Shown here in pieces: positions 35,254-43,671 of a stretch of 64,000 nucleotides of DNA. Where the stretch lies: contig NZ_LMRR01000008.1 of NCBI RefSeq assembly GCF_001426085.1, positions 1 through 64,000 on the forward strand, given 5' to 3'. Below the pieces are notes generated by a model. It ran no database searches. It was not told the DNA's origin and saw only the letters and a program-made list of their open reading frames with translations. How positions within the stretch are numbered: position 1 is the first letter of the stretch; every line of letters starts with the position of its first letter. This DNA comes from Rhodococcus sp. Leaf278 (GTDB taxonomy: Bacteria; Actinomycetota; Actinomycetes; Mycobacteriales; Mycobacteriaceae). A program made the translations under genes and the position numbers.

Positions 35254-36087
35254 ATGTCCGCGCAGCGTCGACCTCGGGTTTCGATCGGTATTTCCGGCTG
35301 GACGTACGCACCGTGGCGAGGAGATTTCTATCCTGCGGGCTTGGCGCACCGAAAAGAGCTCGGGTACGCGTCCGAGCATCTGACCTCGATCGAGATCAAC
35401 GGCACCTTCTATGCGATGCAGAAGCCGGCGAGCTTCACCAAGTGGCACGACGAGACGCCCGACGACTTCGTGTTCGCCATCAAGGGTGGCCGATACGTCA
35501 CGCACATCAAGCGGCTCGTCGGTGTCGAGTCGGCATTGGCGAACTTCTTCGCCACCGGGGTCCTCACCCTCGGGGACAAGCTGGGTCCGTTCCTGTGGCA
35601 GTTGCCGCCGAACCTCGAATTCGACGCGCAGAAGGTGGCGGACTTCTGCACACTGTTGCCTCGAACAGTTTCGGCTGCAGTGTCGTTGGCGGAATCGCGG
35701 GACGACAAGCTGGCAGAGGATCGAGTGTTGTTGCCTGCGCCGTCGTCTCGGCCGATTCGGCACTGTGTCGAAGCCCGGCATTCCAGTTTCGCCTCCGACG
35801 CGGCAGTGGAACTGTTGCGCGAGAACGGCATTGCGATCGTAGTTGCCGACACCGCCGGAAAGTACCCGTATATCGACACCCCCACAGCGGATTTCATGTA
35901 CGCCCGGTTGCACGGGGACGAGGAACTGTACGCCAGCGGGTACACGGACCAGGCCCTCGATCGATGGGCGCAGAAAATTGCCGAGTGGACGTCGGCGGGA
36001 CGCGACGTCTTCGTGTACTTCGACAACGACATCAAGGGTTACGCGCCCTTCGACGCCATGAAGCTCATCGAGCGCGTCGGTAGGTAA
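35254..36087 (+). CDS. DUF72 domain protein (YecE-like)
   Basis: 277 residues, full family length. TIM-barrel DUF72 hallmarks: VSIGISGWTYAPWRGDFYPAGL, SIEINGTFYAMQKPASFTKWH, FVFAIKGGRYVTHIKRL, the GPFLWQLPPN segment, CVEARHSSF and the C-terminal DVFVYFDNDIKGYAPFDA. Function is unknown for the family. Ends just before a nested hairpin shared with the convergent IclR gene. Confidence 0.9.
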   Translation: MSAQRRPRVSIGISGWTYAPWRGDFYPAGLAHRKELGYASEHLTSIEINGTFYAMQKPASFTKWHDETPDDFVFAIKGGRYVTHIKRLVGVESALANFFATGVLTLGDKLGPFLWQLPPNLEFDAQKVADFCTLLPRTVSAAVSLAESRDDKLAEDRVLLPAPSSRPIRHCVEARHSSFASDAAVELLRENGIAIVVADTAGKYPYIDTPTADFMYARLHGDEELYASGYTDQALDRWAQKIAEWTSAGRDVFVYFDNDIKGYAPFDAMKLIERVGR

Positions 36088-36128
36088 GTATTCTTCTCTC
36101 TACCGTCGAGGCTAGAGATGTGAATACT
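36087..36128. terminator. Nested hairpin between convergent genes
   Basis: Outer arms AGTATTC (36087-36093) and GAATACT (36122-36128) enclose a second stem TCTCTA (36097-36102) / TAGAGA (36113-36118) with a 10-base loop. The outer left arm begins at the last base of the DUF72 stop codon, and the right arm ends 11 bases before the IclR stop, suiting a two-way terminator. Confidence 0.55.
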
Positions 36129-36138
36129 CACGTAGCTG

Positions 36139-36936
36139 TTAACTCGATGCAGGTAGAGCCTCTGCGACGCGTGACAGGCTGCGCGCCGCCGCGAGAATCG
36201 TCTCCACCTTGTCCGTCAGGGCTTCGCCTTCGAAGGTCTCCACGCGGCCACCGACGCTGATCGACGCCACCACCACCCCGTCGCGTCCGAGAATCGGTGC
36301 GCCGACTGCCGCGACACCCGCAAGGTAGTCGGAGTTGCTCAGCGCATATCCCTGAGAGCGGATTCGGTCGAGATGGCCGATCAACTTTTCGGGCGAGGTC
36401 AACGTCCGGTTCGTGTATGCGGGGAGTTCGCCGCCCAGCCAACGATCGCGAATGCGAGCGGAGAACGCCAGCATCGCCATCGGGCCGGCCGTGGCGTGAT
36501 AGGGCAGGACGGATCCGATCGAAATGCCGGCCACCACAAGCGGATTGCTGCCTTCATGGCGATCGATGCACACCGCACCCTCGTCTGCGGGAACCATCAG
36601 GTAGGCAGTATCGCCGAACTTTCGCGCGATGTCGGACAGGTACGGCTGGGCGGCACCGCGGATGTCGAGCTGCGTCAGTGCGGACGAGCCGATCTCGAAC
36701 ACCGGCATGGCGATCCGATACGAACCCTCCGCCGTTCTGTCGACCCAGCCGGCATGAATCAACGTCGTCATCAGACGGTGCACGGTCGTCTTGTTCATTC
36801 GACTCGCTGTCGTCAGATCGTTGAGCGTCCACACCGGATGCGTCGTGTCGAAATGATCGAGCAGAGCGCATGCCTTCACGACGGCACCGACGATGTCGCG
36901 GCCGGCCTGAGCGTCGGACTCGGTGGGAACTGCCAC
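36139..36936 (-). CDS. IclR family transcriptional regulator
   Basis: 265 residues from GTG 36936. N-terminal winged helix (VWTLNDLTTASRMNKTTVHRLMTTLIHAGWVDR) and a C-terminal IclR effector domain with IARKFGDTAYLMVPADEGAVCIDRHEG, PYHATAGPMAMLAFS and the late DGVVVASISVGGRVETFEGE. Such regulators repress catabolic operons until a small acid binds. It is divergent from the lyase/hydratase/transporter operon at 37080, whose promoter region contains an IclR-like inverted repeat at 37052. Confidence 0.9.
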   Translation of the reverse strand: MAVPTESDAQAGRDIVGAVVKACALLDHFDTTHPVWTLNDLTTASRMNKTTVHRLMTTLIHAGWVDRTAEGSYRIAMPVFEIGSSALTQLDIRGAAQPYLSDIARKFGDTAYLMVPADEGAVCIDRHEGSNPLVVAGISIGSVLPYHATAGPMAMLAFSARIRDRWLGGELPAYTNRTLTSPEKLIGHLDRIRSQGYALSNSDYLAGVAAVGAPILGRDGVVVASISVGGRVETFEGEALTDKVETILAAARSLSRVAEALPASS

Positions 36937-37014
36937 GGGTTGTTCCTTCCGGTCGGGTGAAGCGTCGACGCCATCCTACGAACCGACGGCCGATGCGGTA
37001 TCGATCGACGGGTG

Positions 37015-37043
37015 TTGACTTGTGATCCGAGCCACTCTAAATT
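37015..37043 (+). promoter_or_regulatory. Promoter of the lyase/hydratase operon
   Basis: TTGACT (37015-37020), 17-base spacer, TAAATT (37038-37043). A good sigma-70/SigA-type match with start of transcription expected near 37050, about 30 bases before the first gene. Confidence 0.6.
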
Positions 37044-37051
37044 CGGAAGGC

Positions 37052-37068
37052 GTTCCGCAATACGAAAC
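37052..37068. promoter_or_regulatory. Candidate IclR operator
   Basis: GTTCCG (37052-37057) and CGAAAC (37063-37068) form an imperfect inverted repeat (5 of 6) with a 5-base spacer, resembling IclR-family operators. It lies at the predicted transcription start, where a repressor would block the operon. Confidence 0.5.
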
Positions 37069-37079
37069 GGAGAGTGCTC

Positions 37080-37946
37080 GTGACGATGACTTTGAGAGGC
37101 CTGACCGAACAGGGCCTGGTGTATGCCCCGGGCGTGTGGGACGGGTTGACGGCCAAGCTGGCCGAGCAGGCAGGCTTCTCGGCGCTGTGCGCGTCCGGCT
37201 TCGCCGTCTCGGCTGCGCTGGGATTGCCCGACGCCGAGCTGTACACCATGACCGAGAACCTTCAGGCGGTCCGAACCATTCGGGAGGCATCGTCTCTGCC
37301 CCTGGTTGCAGACATCGACACCGGCTACGGAAACGCCGTCAACGCTGCGCGCACCGCGACTCGGTTCGCCGAGGCCGGTGTCCAGGGCGTGTTCATGGAG
37401 GACCAGCTGTCGCCCAAGAAATGTCCGATCTGCGTCGGCGAGCCGGTGGACTTGATCTCTGTCGAGGAGGCGTCGGGCAAGGTTCGGGCGGTGCGTGATT
37501 CGATGCCGGACGACGTTCTCCTCATCGCACGCACCGATGCGCGTGGCGATGATGCGATACGGCGTGCGCAGGCGTACGTCGACGCCGGAGCCGACATGAT
37601 CATGCCGGTGACGAAGACGTTCGAAACCATCGAGCAGTGGGAGAACTGTCACCGAGCGGTCGGGGTTCCGCTGATGGCCACGCTCACCGCATCGACGTGG
37701 ACCGAGCGGGAGTTCACTCCAGAGGTGCTGGCGCAGATCGGCGTGCGGCTGGCCCTGCTGCCCACTCAGGTGCTGATGGCCGCAACCGGTGCCGCGCGCG
37801 AGGCTCTGCGCCGCCTGGCCGCCGGCGAAGCTCCCGCAGATGTCAGCGCCGACGCCTTGCAGCACAACGAGTTCGTGGACCTCATCGGCTTCCCCGAAGT
37901 CGAAGCGCAGCAGCGCAAGTACCTTCCCGCGGAGTCGAACCGATGA
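37080..37946 (+). CDS. Isocitrate lyase / PEP mutase superfamily lyase
   Basis: 288 residues from GTG 37080 (GGAG 7 bases upstream; ATG 37086 and GTG 37074 possible). TIM barrel with metal-binding VADIDTGYGN (Asp78, Asp80), GVFMEDQLSPKKC (catalytic-loop Cys115), then LLIARTDARG. The family includes methylisocitrate lyase, dimethylmalate lyase and oxaloacetate decarboxylase. Here the loop reads KKCPIC in place of the usual K(K/R)CGH, so the exact substrate is not the standard one. It presumably cleaves a hydroxy di- or tricarboxylate made by the hydratase encoded just downstream. Coupled to the next gene by ATGA. Confidence 0.85.
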   Translation: MTMTLRGLTEQGLVYAPGVWDGLTAKLAEQAGFSALCASGFAVSAALGLPDAELYTMTENLQAVRTIREASSLPLVADIDTGYGNAVNAARTATRFAEAGVQGVFMEDQLSPKKCPICVGEPVDLISVEEASGKVRAVRDSMPDDVLLIARTDARGDDAIRRAQAYVDAGADMIMPVTKTFETIEQWENCHRAVGVPLMATLTASTWTEREFTPEVLAQIGVRLALLPTQVLMAATGAAREALRRLAAGEAPADVSADALQHNEFVDLIGFPEVEAQQRKYLPAESNR

Positions 37947-39208
37947 CATCGGACTCTTTCACGATGGTGGAGAAGATCCTCGGCAGAACCTGCGGCGGTG
38001 ATCCCGTGCGTGCCGGTGAGAATCATGCGGTGCGTCCGGCTCGAATGATCGCGTACGACTTCCCCGGATACACCGATGTGATGTTCCGCCAGATGCGTGA
38101 CGACTTCGGCATCACCTCGCTCGAGGACCCGTCTCGGTACGTCGTCTTCATCGATCACATGTTGACCAAGCTCGACGATCGGGAACAAGAAGTGCACCAG
38201 GTGACCCGGGATTGGTGCGAGTACTACGGAATCGAGCTGCACGAGGGCCGCGGCATCGGGCACCAACTTACTGCCGAGCTCGGCCTGGCCATCCCGGGTG
38301 ACTTCCTCGTGCACTTCGACGGCCACATCAGCGGAGTCGGGGCGTTCGGTGCGTTGGGCTGGGGTATTCGGCGCGATCTGATCGAGGCATGGGTGACCGG
38401 CCAGCTGTACGTGGACATTCCAGCCACCACGCGATTCGATCTGTACGGCGAGTTCGCGCCGGGAGTGGACAGCCGCGACCTGGTACACACCATCATCGAC
38501 CTCGTCGGGGCCGACGGGTGCGCACATCAGGTGATGGAATTCGGTGGCCCCGGTGCCCGGTCGATGAAGATCGACCATCGTCAGGGACTGTGCGGCATGG
38601 CCATGTTCACCGGAGCCGTGTCCGCGATCTTCGAGCCGGACGAAACCTCGCTCGCCTACGCCAACGATGTTGCGAGACAGTCTTTCACGCCGGTCTATCC
38701 TGACTCCGGTGCGACCTACGCAGCTCGGCACACCATCGATCTCACCCAGATCGTGCCGCAGGTCGTTCAGCCTGGCTCGGCGCGTGCAGTCAACACCCAG
38801 ACTGCCGCCGAACTCGCCGGCACGCCGATCACCAAGGCGTTCATCGGCTCCTGTGCCAGTGGGCGAATCGAGGATCTGCGGGCCGCAGCCCTTGTACTCG
38901 ACGGGCGCACCGTCGCCCCCGGCGTGGAGCTCAATGTCGTGCCGACATCACAGAAGGTGCACGATCAGGCCGAGCAGGAGGGGCTGCTCGACGTGTTGCG
39001 TGCCGCCGGTGCGCACATAGCAGTGTCGAGCTGCGACTTCTGTTTCGGCTACCAGAAGCCGTTGGCGGCGGGCGAGAATTGCATATCGACCGGCGTGCTC
39101 AATATCTCCGGACGGATGGGCAGCTCGGACGCCAACATCTACATGGGTTCTCCGTACACCGTTGCCGCCAGCGCGCTGGCCGGCACGATCCAGCAGGTGG
39201 GCTCGTGA
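37943..39208 (+). CDS. Aconitase / isopropylmalate isomerase family hydratase, large subunit
   Basis: 421 residues, ATG 37943. The 4Fe-4S cysteines are in GSCASGRIEDLRAA (near residue 300) and SSCDFCFGYQ (near 358). The N-terminal domain has VFIDHMLTKLDDREQ and GHISGVGAFGALGWG where IPM isomerase has GDSHTSTHGAFGALAFG. So the Fe-S cluster is kept but a substrate-contact loop differs. As in dimethylmaleate hydratase or citraconase, it would add or remove water on an unsaturated acid. Overlaps both neighbours by four bases. Confidence 0.85.
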   Translation: MTSDSFTMVEKILGRTCGGDPVRAGENHAVRPARMIAYDFPGYTDVMFRQMRDDFGITSLEDPSRYVVFIDHMLTKLDDREQEVHQVTRDWCEYYGIELHEGRGIGHQLTAELGLAIPGDFLVHFDGHISGVGAFGALGWGIRRDLIEAWVTGQLYVDIPATTRFDLYGEFAPGVDSRDLVHTIIDLVGADGCAHQVMEFGGPGARSMKIDHRQGLCGMAMFTGAVSAIFEPDETSLAYANDVARQSFTPVYPDSGATYAARHTIDLTQIVPQVVQPGSARAVNTQTAAELAGTPITKAFIGSCASGRIEDLRAAALVLDGRTVAPGVELNVVPTSQKVHDQAEQEGLLDVLRAAGAHIAVSSCDFCFGYQKPLAAGENCISTGVLNISGRMGSSDANIYMGSPYTVAASALAGTIQQVGS

Positions 39209-39756
39209 GCGCCTACCCGCCTCCGCCCGACGTCATCTCCGGCCGAGTTGCCTGGGTCTTCGGCGACGACTTCGACATCGATCTTGTTGTCGGCGTTGCG
39301 AACATCAAGTCGTACGATCCCGAGCATCTGCGGTCGGTCTGCATGGCCGCATACGATCCGGGTTTCGTCGATCGCGTTCGGCCCGGCGACATCATCGTCG
39401 GCGGCCGGAACTTCGGCTACGGCCACCCGCATTACCCACCGATGGTGGCTCTGCGTAACGCGGGTATCCACGCCATCGTGGCCGAGTCGTTCTCGCCGGG
39501 GTTCTGGCGTGGAGAGACCTTCAACGGAGTACCCCTCATCACCGTTCCGGGTGTCTCCAGCGCGGTGAAAACCGGTGATGCCGTCGAACTCGATTGGCGA
39601 CGAGCATCATTGACCATCGCCGACGGCCGATCGATGGTGGGCACCGCGCCGAGCCCTCGTACAGTCGCAGTGATCGAGGCCGGCGGATCGTACGAACTAC
39701 TTCTTGCCGAACACCGAAGCAAGCAACCACTCACAAGACAGGGAACAGCGCGATGA
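39205..39756 (+). CDS. Aconitase / isopropylmalate isomerase family hydratase, small subunit
   Basis: 183 residues from GTG 39205 (GTGA overlap with the large subunit). The swivelling domain has VFGDDFDIDLVVG and IIVGGRNFGYGHPHYPPMVAL, then AIVAESFSPGFWR. In LeuD and aconitase this place reads GRNFGxGSSREH; Ser-Arg, which bind the substrate carboxylate, are replaced here by HPHYPP, a clear sign of different specificity. Pairs with the large subunit to make the active hydratase. Confidence 0.85.
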   Translation: MSAYPPPPDVISGRVAWVFGDDFDIDLVVGVANIKSYDPEHLRSVCMAAYDPGFVDRVRPGDIIVGGRNFGYGHPHYPPMVALRNAGIHAIVAESFSPGFWRGETFNGVPLITVPGVSSAVKTGDAVELDWRRASLTIADGRSMVGTAPSPRTVAVIEAGGSYELLLAEHRSKQPLTRQGTAR

Positions 39757-41072
39757 CGAACGTCGACCAGCCTTCTGCGGTCACCAGCGCACCGAAAGCC
39801 GACACCAGCACCGCACGCCGTGCGGCGCTGGCCGGTGGCGTCGGCACGCTGATCGAGTACTACGACTTCGCCGTCTACGGCTTTCTCGCCGTAGTCATTG
39901 CGCCACTGTTCTTCCCGTCCACGAGTCCCGGCGTATCCATCCTCGCGACGCTGGCTGTATTCGGAGTCGCATACGTCGCACGCCCTCTCGGAGGCATCTT
40001 CTTCGGCCGCCTCGGCGACAGAAAGGGCCGTCGACAAGCGTTGGTCGTGACGGTGGTCTGTATGGGTATCGCGTGTGGAGTCCTGGGAATGCTGCCCACT
40101 CACTCGAGTGTGGGAGTGCTGGCACCGATTCTGCTCGTCATCATCCGCCTGGCCCAGGGCTTTTCGGCCGGAGGTGAAATCGGCGGTGCGGCAACCTATA
40201 TCGCCGAATCAGCACCGCCGAACCGGCGCGGATTCTTCGGGTCGTTCACCCCGGTCGGTTCCACCCTCGGGTTTGCGGTCGCCGCAGCCGTCGTCGGAGT
40301 GGTCGCCCTCATCACGACCGACGACCAGATGTCGTCGTGGGGCTGGCGCATTCCGTTCCTGCTCGCCCTTCCGCTTGCCCTCGTCTGCCTGCGAGTGCGG
40401 CTGAAGCTCGAGGACAGCCCGGAGTTCGAGGAAATGGCAGCCAAGAACGAGGTCGCCAAGAGTCCGTTGAGCGATGTCGTGAAGAAGCAGCCCTGGTCGG
40501 TGCTGCGAGTCGTTGGCATTGCTATTGCCATGAACGGTTCGGGCTACATCGGGCTGACATACTTCAGCGTTTACCTCATCAACGATCTCGGATTCTCCAA
40601 GGATTCCGTCTACTGGACATCGGCAATAGCAATTGCATTGGCCTGTGCGACTTTCCCGTTGAGCGGCATGCTCACGGACAAGTTCGGTCGCAAGCCGGTA
40701 CTGCTCGGCGGCTATGTGGCGTACGTGGTGATTGCGCTGCCGGTGTTCATGATCCTCGGTGCGACGTCGTCGATCATCGTGGTGGGTTGCGTGTACTTCG
40801 TCTACATGGTTCTCAACGGAGTCGTGCAGGTACCCGCGTTCCCGCTGTTCACCGAACTCTTCCCTCGGGCAGTTCGATACACCGGAGTGTCCTTGGGCTT
40901 CAACATCGGAACCATCGCCGCGGGCGGAACAGCTCCGTACGTCGCCGCCCAACTGGTCGAGTCGACCGGCAACGCAATGTCACCCGCGTACTGGGTCATG
41001 GGTGTCTGCGTGATCGGTGTACTCACAGTGCTGACCATCAAGGAAACCGGACGCGACACACTGCCGGTGTAG
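39753..41072 (+). CDS. MHS family MFS transporter (organic acid/proton symporter type)
   Basis: 439 residues from ATG 39753. The MHS hallmarks are present: GTLIEYYDFAVYG in helix 1, FGRLGDRKGRRQALV after helix 2, and RLAQGFSAGGEIGGAATYIAE. Relatives carry citrate, alpha-ketoglutarate, proline/betaine or shikimate. Coupled by ATGA to the hydratase small subunit, so it most likely imports the acid processed by the operon. A perfect terminator hairpin follows at 41103. Confidence 0.9.
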   Translation: MTNVDQPSAVTSAPKADTSTARRAALAGGVGTLIEYYDFAVYGFLAVVIAPLFFPSTSPGVSILATLAVFGVAYVARPLGGIFFGRLGDRKGRRQALVVTVVCMGIACGVLGMLPTHSSVGVLAPILLVIIRLAQGFSAGGEIGGAATYIAESAPPNRRGFFGSFTPVGSTLGFAVAAAVVGVVALITTDDQMSSWGWRIPFLLALPLALVCLRVRLKLEDSPEFEEMAAKNEVAKSPLSDVVKKQPWSVLRVVGIAIAMNGSGYIGLTYFSVYLINDLGFSKDSVYWTSAIAIALACATFPLSGMLTDKFGRKPVLLGGYVAYVVIALPVFMILGATSSIIVVGCVYFVYMVLNGVVQVPAFPLFTELFPRAVRYTGVSLGFNIGTIAAGGTAPYVAAQLVESTGNAMSPAYWVMGVCVIGVLTVLTIKETGRDTLPV

Positions 41073-41102
41073 TTGGGCAGATGCCATCCACGGTTCGAGA
41101 CT

Positions 41103-41136
41103 CGCCCCACCACGTGCCACTCGACGTGGTGGGGCG
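41103..41136 (+). terminator. Terminator of the lyase/hydratase/MHS operon
   Basis: Perfect 13-base inverted repeat, arms 41103-41115 and 41124-41136, 8-base loop, followed by TCTT. It begins 31 bases after the MHS stop codon. Confidence 0.8.
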
Positions 41137-41334
41137 TCTTGCGTGTGGGCGGCCGAGGACGCAGTCGACCGAGCTCGGCAAACGCGAGCGCAATCGCCAG
41201 GCGCGTTCGGATTTGCGACCGGGGCGGTGTCTACTTCGCTCGCGTCTGGCAAACGCGCGCGCGTTTGCGGAAATCGGAGCTGCTACACCAGTATTCGAGA
41301 CTCTCGCGCTGAAGCTAGAAATAGGTAGACAGCG
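41137..41334. other. Unexplained 198-base gap with a perfect palindrome
   Basis: No gene seen. The motif GGCAAACGCG occurs near 41177 and 41248, and a perfect 20-base palindrome, GCAAACGCGC followed by its complement, occupies 41249-41268. It lies between the operon terminator and the convergent TetR gene stop. Confidence 0.45.
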
Positions 41335-41913
41335 CTACGGAGTGCAGAGTCGTCGCACAGCCGCCTCGATTTTCGAAGCCCGACGCTGAATTTCGGCGTC
41401 GTCGGCCGACTCGGCGGGTGTACTCGGCGCGGTCATCCAGGCCGAGGTGATGCCGAACATCATGGTGATCAGATCGTCGACGGTGAAGACGTCGGAGATC
41501 AGGCCGTTCCGTTGGGCTTCGGCCATGGCATTGCGTCGCTCTCCGATGACCGAGTGGATGTCGTCGGTGCCCGATGCTGCCATGCCGCCCTGGAGTTGGG
41601 TCCATAGAAGTAGGCGGTGTTCCTCGGGATGCGCAGCGAGATGAAGGTATTCGCGCGCTGCATAGCCGCCGAGGTCGTCGACTGCGAAGGGGACTTCTTC
41701 GATGAATCGCGCGAATCCGTCCTCGACCACAGCGCGGAACAGGGCCTCTTTGTCGCCGAAGTACGCGTACAAGCGCTCCTTGCTGGCCTTGGCCGCTACC
41801 GCAATGCGATCGACCCTGGCCCCGGCCAGTCCGTGCACCGAGAACTCGTCACGGGCGGCGACGACGATGCGGGCGCGGGTCGCGCTGGCGTCAGGTTTCA
41901 TGGCGGCCACCAT
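41335..41913 (-). CDS. TetR family transcriptional regulator
   Basis: 192 residues from ATG 41913 (ATG 41901 possible; the TTG at 41925 lies inside the palindrome). DNA-binding domain ARIVVAARDEFSVHGLAGARVDRIAVAAKASKERLYAYFGDKEALF is typical TetR with a TetR_C-like ligand domain after it. Divergent from a DHA2 efflux pump with an AACTAGTT palindrome in between, the standard arrangement for a drug-responsive repressor. Confidence 0.9.
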   Translation of the reverse strand: MVAAMKPDASATRARIVVAARDEFSVHGLAGARVDRIAVAAKASKERLYAYFGDKEALFRAVVEDGFARFIEEVPFAVDDLGGYAAREYLHLAAHPEEHRLLLWTQLQGGMAASGTDDIHSVIGERRNAMAEAQRNGLISDVFTVDDLITMMFGITSAWMTAPSTPAESADDAEIQRRASKIEAAVRRLCTP

Positions 41914-41923
41914 ACCGCCAACC

Positions 41924-41931
41924 AACTAGTT
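41924..41931. promoter_or_regulatory. Candidate TetR operator core
   Basis: Perfect 8-base palindrome AACTAGTT just upstream of the TetR start and 88 bases before the DHA2 start. Short, so only moderately convincing. Confidence 0.35.
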
Positions 41932-42018
41932 CGTTTGACACTCGGTGCCGAGTGGCCTACCTTTCTGCTCGGGACATTTTTCGTGCCCAGAATCAACGAG
42001 TACGAGTGGGGTAGAAAC

Positions 42019-43602
42019 ATGTCGCAGCACTCCGAGCGCGAAGCGCCGGATCTGAATCCGAACTACGAGCGCCGATGGCTGGTGCTGTGCATTGTCGCCA
42101 TCACGCAGCTCACCATCGTGCTGGACGGCACCATCGTCAACATTGCGTTGCCGCAGGCGCAGCTGGACCTGGGCATCAGCGACAGCAGCCGTGCCTGGGT
42201 CATCACCGCCTACGCGTTGTCGTTCGGCGCACTGCTGCTGCTCGGCGGACGCATCGCCGACTACTGGGGACGCAAGCGCTCGTTCATCGTCGGCATGGCC
42301 GGCTTCGCCGTGGCCTCCGCTATCGGCGGGCTCGCTCAAGAAGGCTGGCAGCTGTTCATCGCTCGCGCCGGCCAGGGTGTCTTCGCTGCACTGCTCGCCC
42401 CCGCGGCACTGGCCATCCTGACGGTCACCTTCACCGACACCAAGGAGCGCGCCAAGGCGTTCGGTGTGTTCGGCGCAATCGCCGGCGGCGGCGCAGCCGT
42501 CGGTCTGCTTCTCGGTGGTGTGCTCACCGAGTACGCGAACTGGCGCTGGTGCCTGCTGGTCAACATCCCGGTCGCAGTGTTCGCCATCGCTGCAGCGGTG
42601 CCGCTGGTGAAGGAGAGCAAGGCTCACGGAGACACCCGCTACGACCTGCCCGGCGCAATCCTCGTCGCTCTCGGTCTGGCCTCGCTGGTCTACGGCTTCA
42701 CCGAAGCCGAGGACGGCTGGGCGACGGTACCCACTATCTCGTTCATCGCGCTCGGCCTGGCCCTGCTGGCGGCATTCGTCTTGGTCGAATCCAAGTCCGA
42801 CAACCCGTTGCTGCCGTTGAGCGTGCTGCTCGACCGTGACCGCGGAGCCGCGTACATCGGCTCGGCCGTCATCGGCGCTGCCCTACTCGGTGGCACGTTG
42901 TACCTCACGTTCTACTTCCAGATCGTGCTCGAGATGAGCCCGGTGATCGCCGGGGTCGCGTCGCTGCCGATGACCGGCGGAATCCTGATCACCGCTGCGC
43001 TCGCGTCGGCACTCGTGCCGAAGATCGGACCCAAGCCGCTGATGGCTGTCGGCCCGATCGTCTCTGCGATCGGCCTGCTCCTGCTGACGCAGATCGGCGT
43101 CGACACCTCGTACTTCACGCACGTGCTGCCGGGAGTCGTGTTGCTCGGCCTCGGTCTCGGTCTGCTGATGGTCCCGATGCAGAACGTCGCGCTCATCGGC
43201 GTTCCGGACCACGACGCAGGTGCCGCGTCTGCTCTGATCAACGCCACCCTGCAGGTCGGCGGCGCACTCGGTGCGGCGGTGTTCACCACCGTCTACACCT
43301 CGTCGAAGACCTCGTACCTGGCCGAGAATCCCGCGCCCACTCCGCCCGCCGGCGTTCCCGCGGAAGCTCTCGCCGGCCAGGAAGTGCCCAGCGACGAGAT
43401 GCTCGCCGCGCTGCCGGAGCCGATCCGCAACTTCGTACTCGCGACCATCGACCACGCGTTCTCGGCCGAGGTCTCCGGCTACGCCTGGGCGTTCGGCACC
43501 GCGGCAATTCTCGTCGCGCTGGTCAGCCCGGTCGTGCTACTGCTGGTCCGCGCGAAGAAGGACGACCTGCCCGTCGGCGACACCCCGGTTCACATCGGAT
43601 AA
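42019..43602 (+). CDS. DHA2 family MFS multidrug efflux transporter (EmrB/QacA type)
   Basis: 527 residues from ATG 42019, about 14 membrane helices. Motifs: LDGTIVNIALPQAQLDL in helix 1, LGGRIADYWGRKRSF, and the motif C-like GGGAAVGLLLGGVLTEYANWRW. A loop of about 60 residues near the C-terminus is rich in Ala/Pro/Glu. Exports drugs or lipophilic compounds by proton antiport. Controlled presumably by the divergent TetR. Ends at a near-perfect intrinsic terminator. Confidence 0.92.
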   Translation: MSQHSEREAPDLNPNYERRWLVLCIVAITQLTIVLDGTIVNIALPQAQLDLGISDSSRAWVITAYALSFGALLLLGGRIADYWGRKRSFIVGMAGFAVASAIGGLAQEGWQLFIARAGQGVFAALLAPAALAILTVTFTDTKERAKAFGVFGAIAGGGAAVGLLLGGVLTEYANWRWCLLVNIPVAVFAIAAAVPLVKESKAHGDTRYDLPGAILVALGLASLVYGFTEAEDGWATVPTISFIALGLALLAAFVLVESKSDNPLLPLSVLLDRDRGAAYIGSAVIGAALLGGTLYLTFYFQIVLEMSPVIAGVASLPMTGGILITAALASALVPKIGPKPLMAVGPIVSAIGLLLLTQIGVDTSYFTHVLPGVVLLGLGLGLLMVPMQNVALIGVPDHDAGAASALINATLQVGGALGAAVFTTVYTSSKTSYLAENPAPTPPAGVPAEALAGQEVPSDEMLAALPEPIRNFVLATIDHAFSAEVSGYAWAFGTAAILVALVSPVVLLLVRAKKDDLPVGDTPVHIG

Positions 43603-43616
43603 CGCCGGTAGGACAC

Positions 43617-43652
43617 AACCCCGCTGCTCGCCCGTCGAGCAGCGGGGTTTTC
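43617..43652 (+). terminator. Intrinsic terminator after the DHA2 gene
   Basis: Perfect 12-base stem, arms 43619-43630 and 43636-43647, 5-base loop, with flanking AA/TT extending it and a TTTT tract directly after. The clearest rho-independent terminator in the window; may also serve the convergent alarmone synthetase gene. Confidence 0.9.
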
Positions 43653-43671
43653 GGTATTCGAAAGTGTGTTT

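Noticed and set aside
41143..41328. 61-codon frame in the palindrome-bearing gap
   Set aside because: No ribosome-binding site, odd composition, and it spans the palindrome; treated as non-coding.
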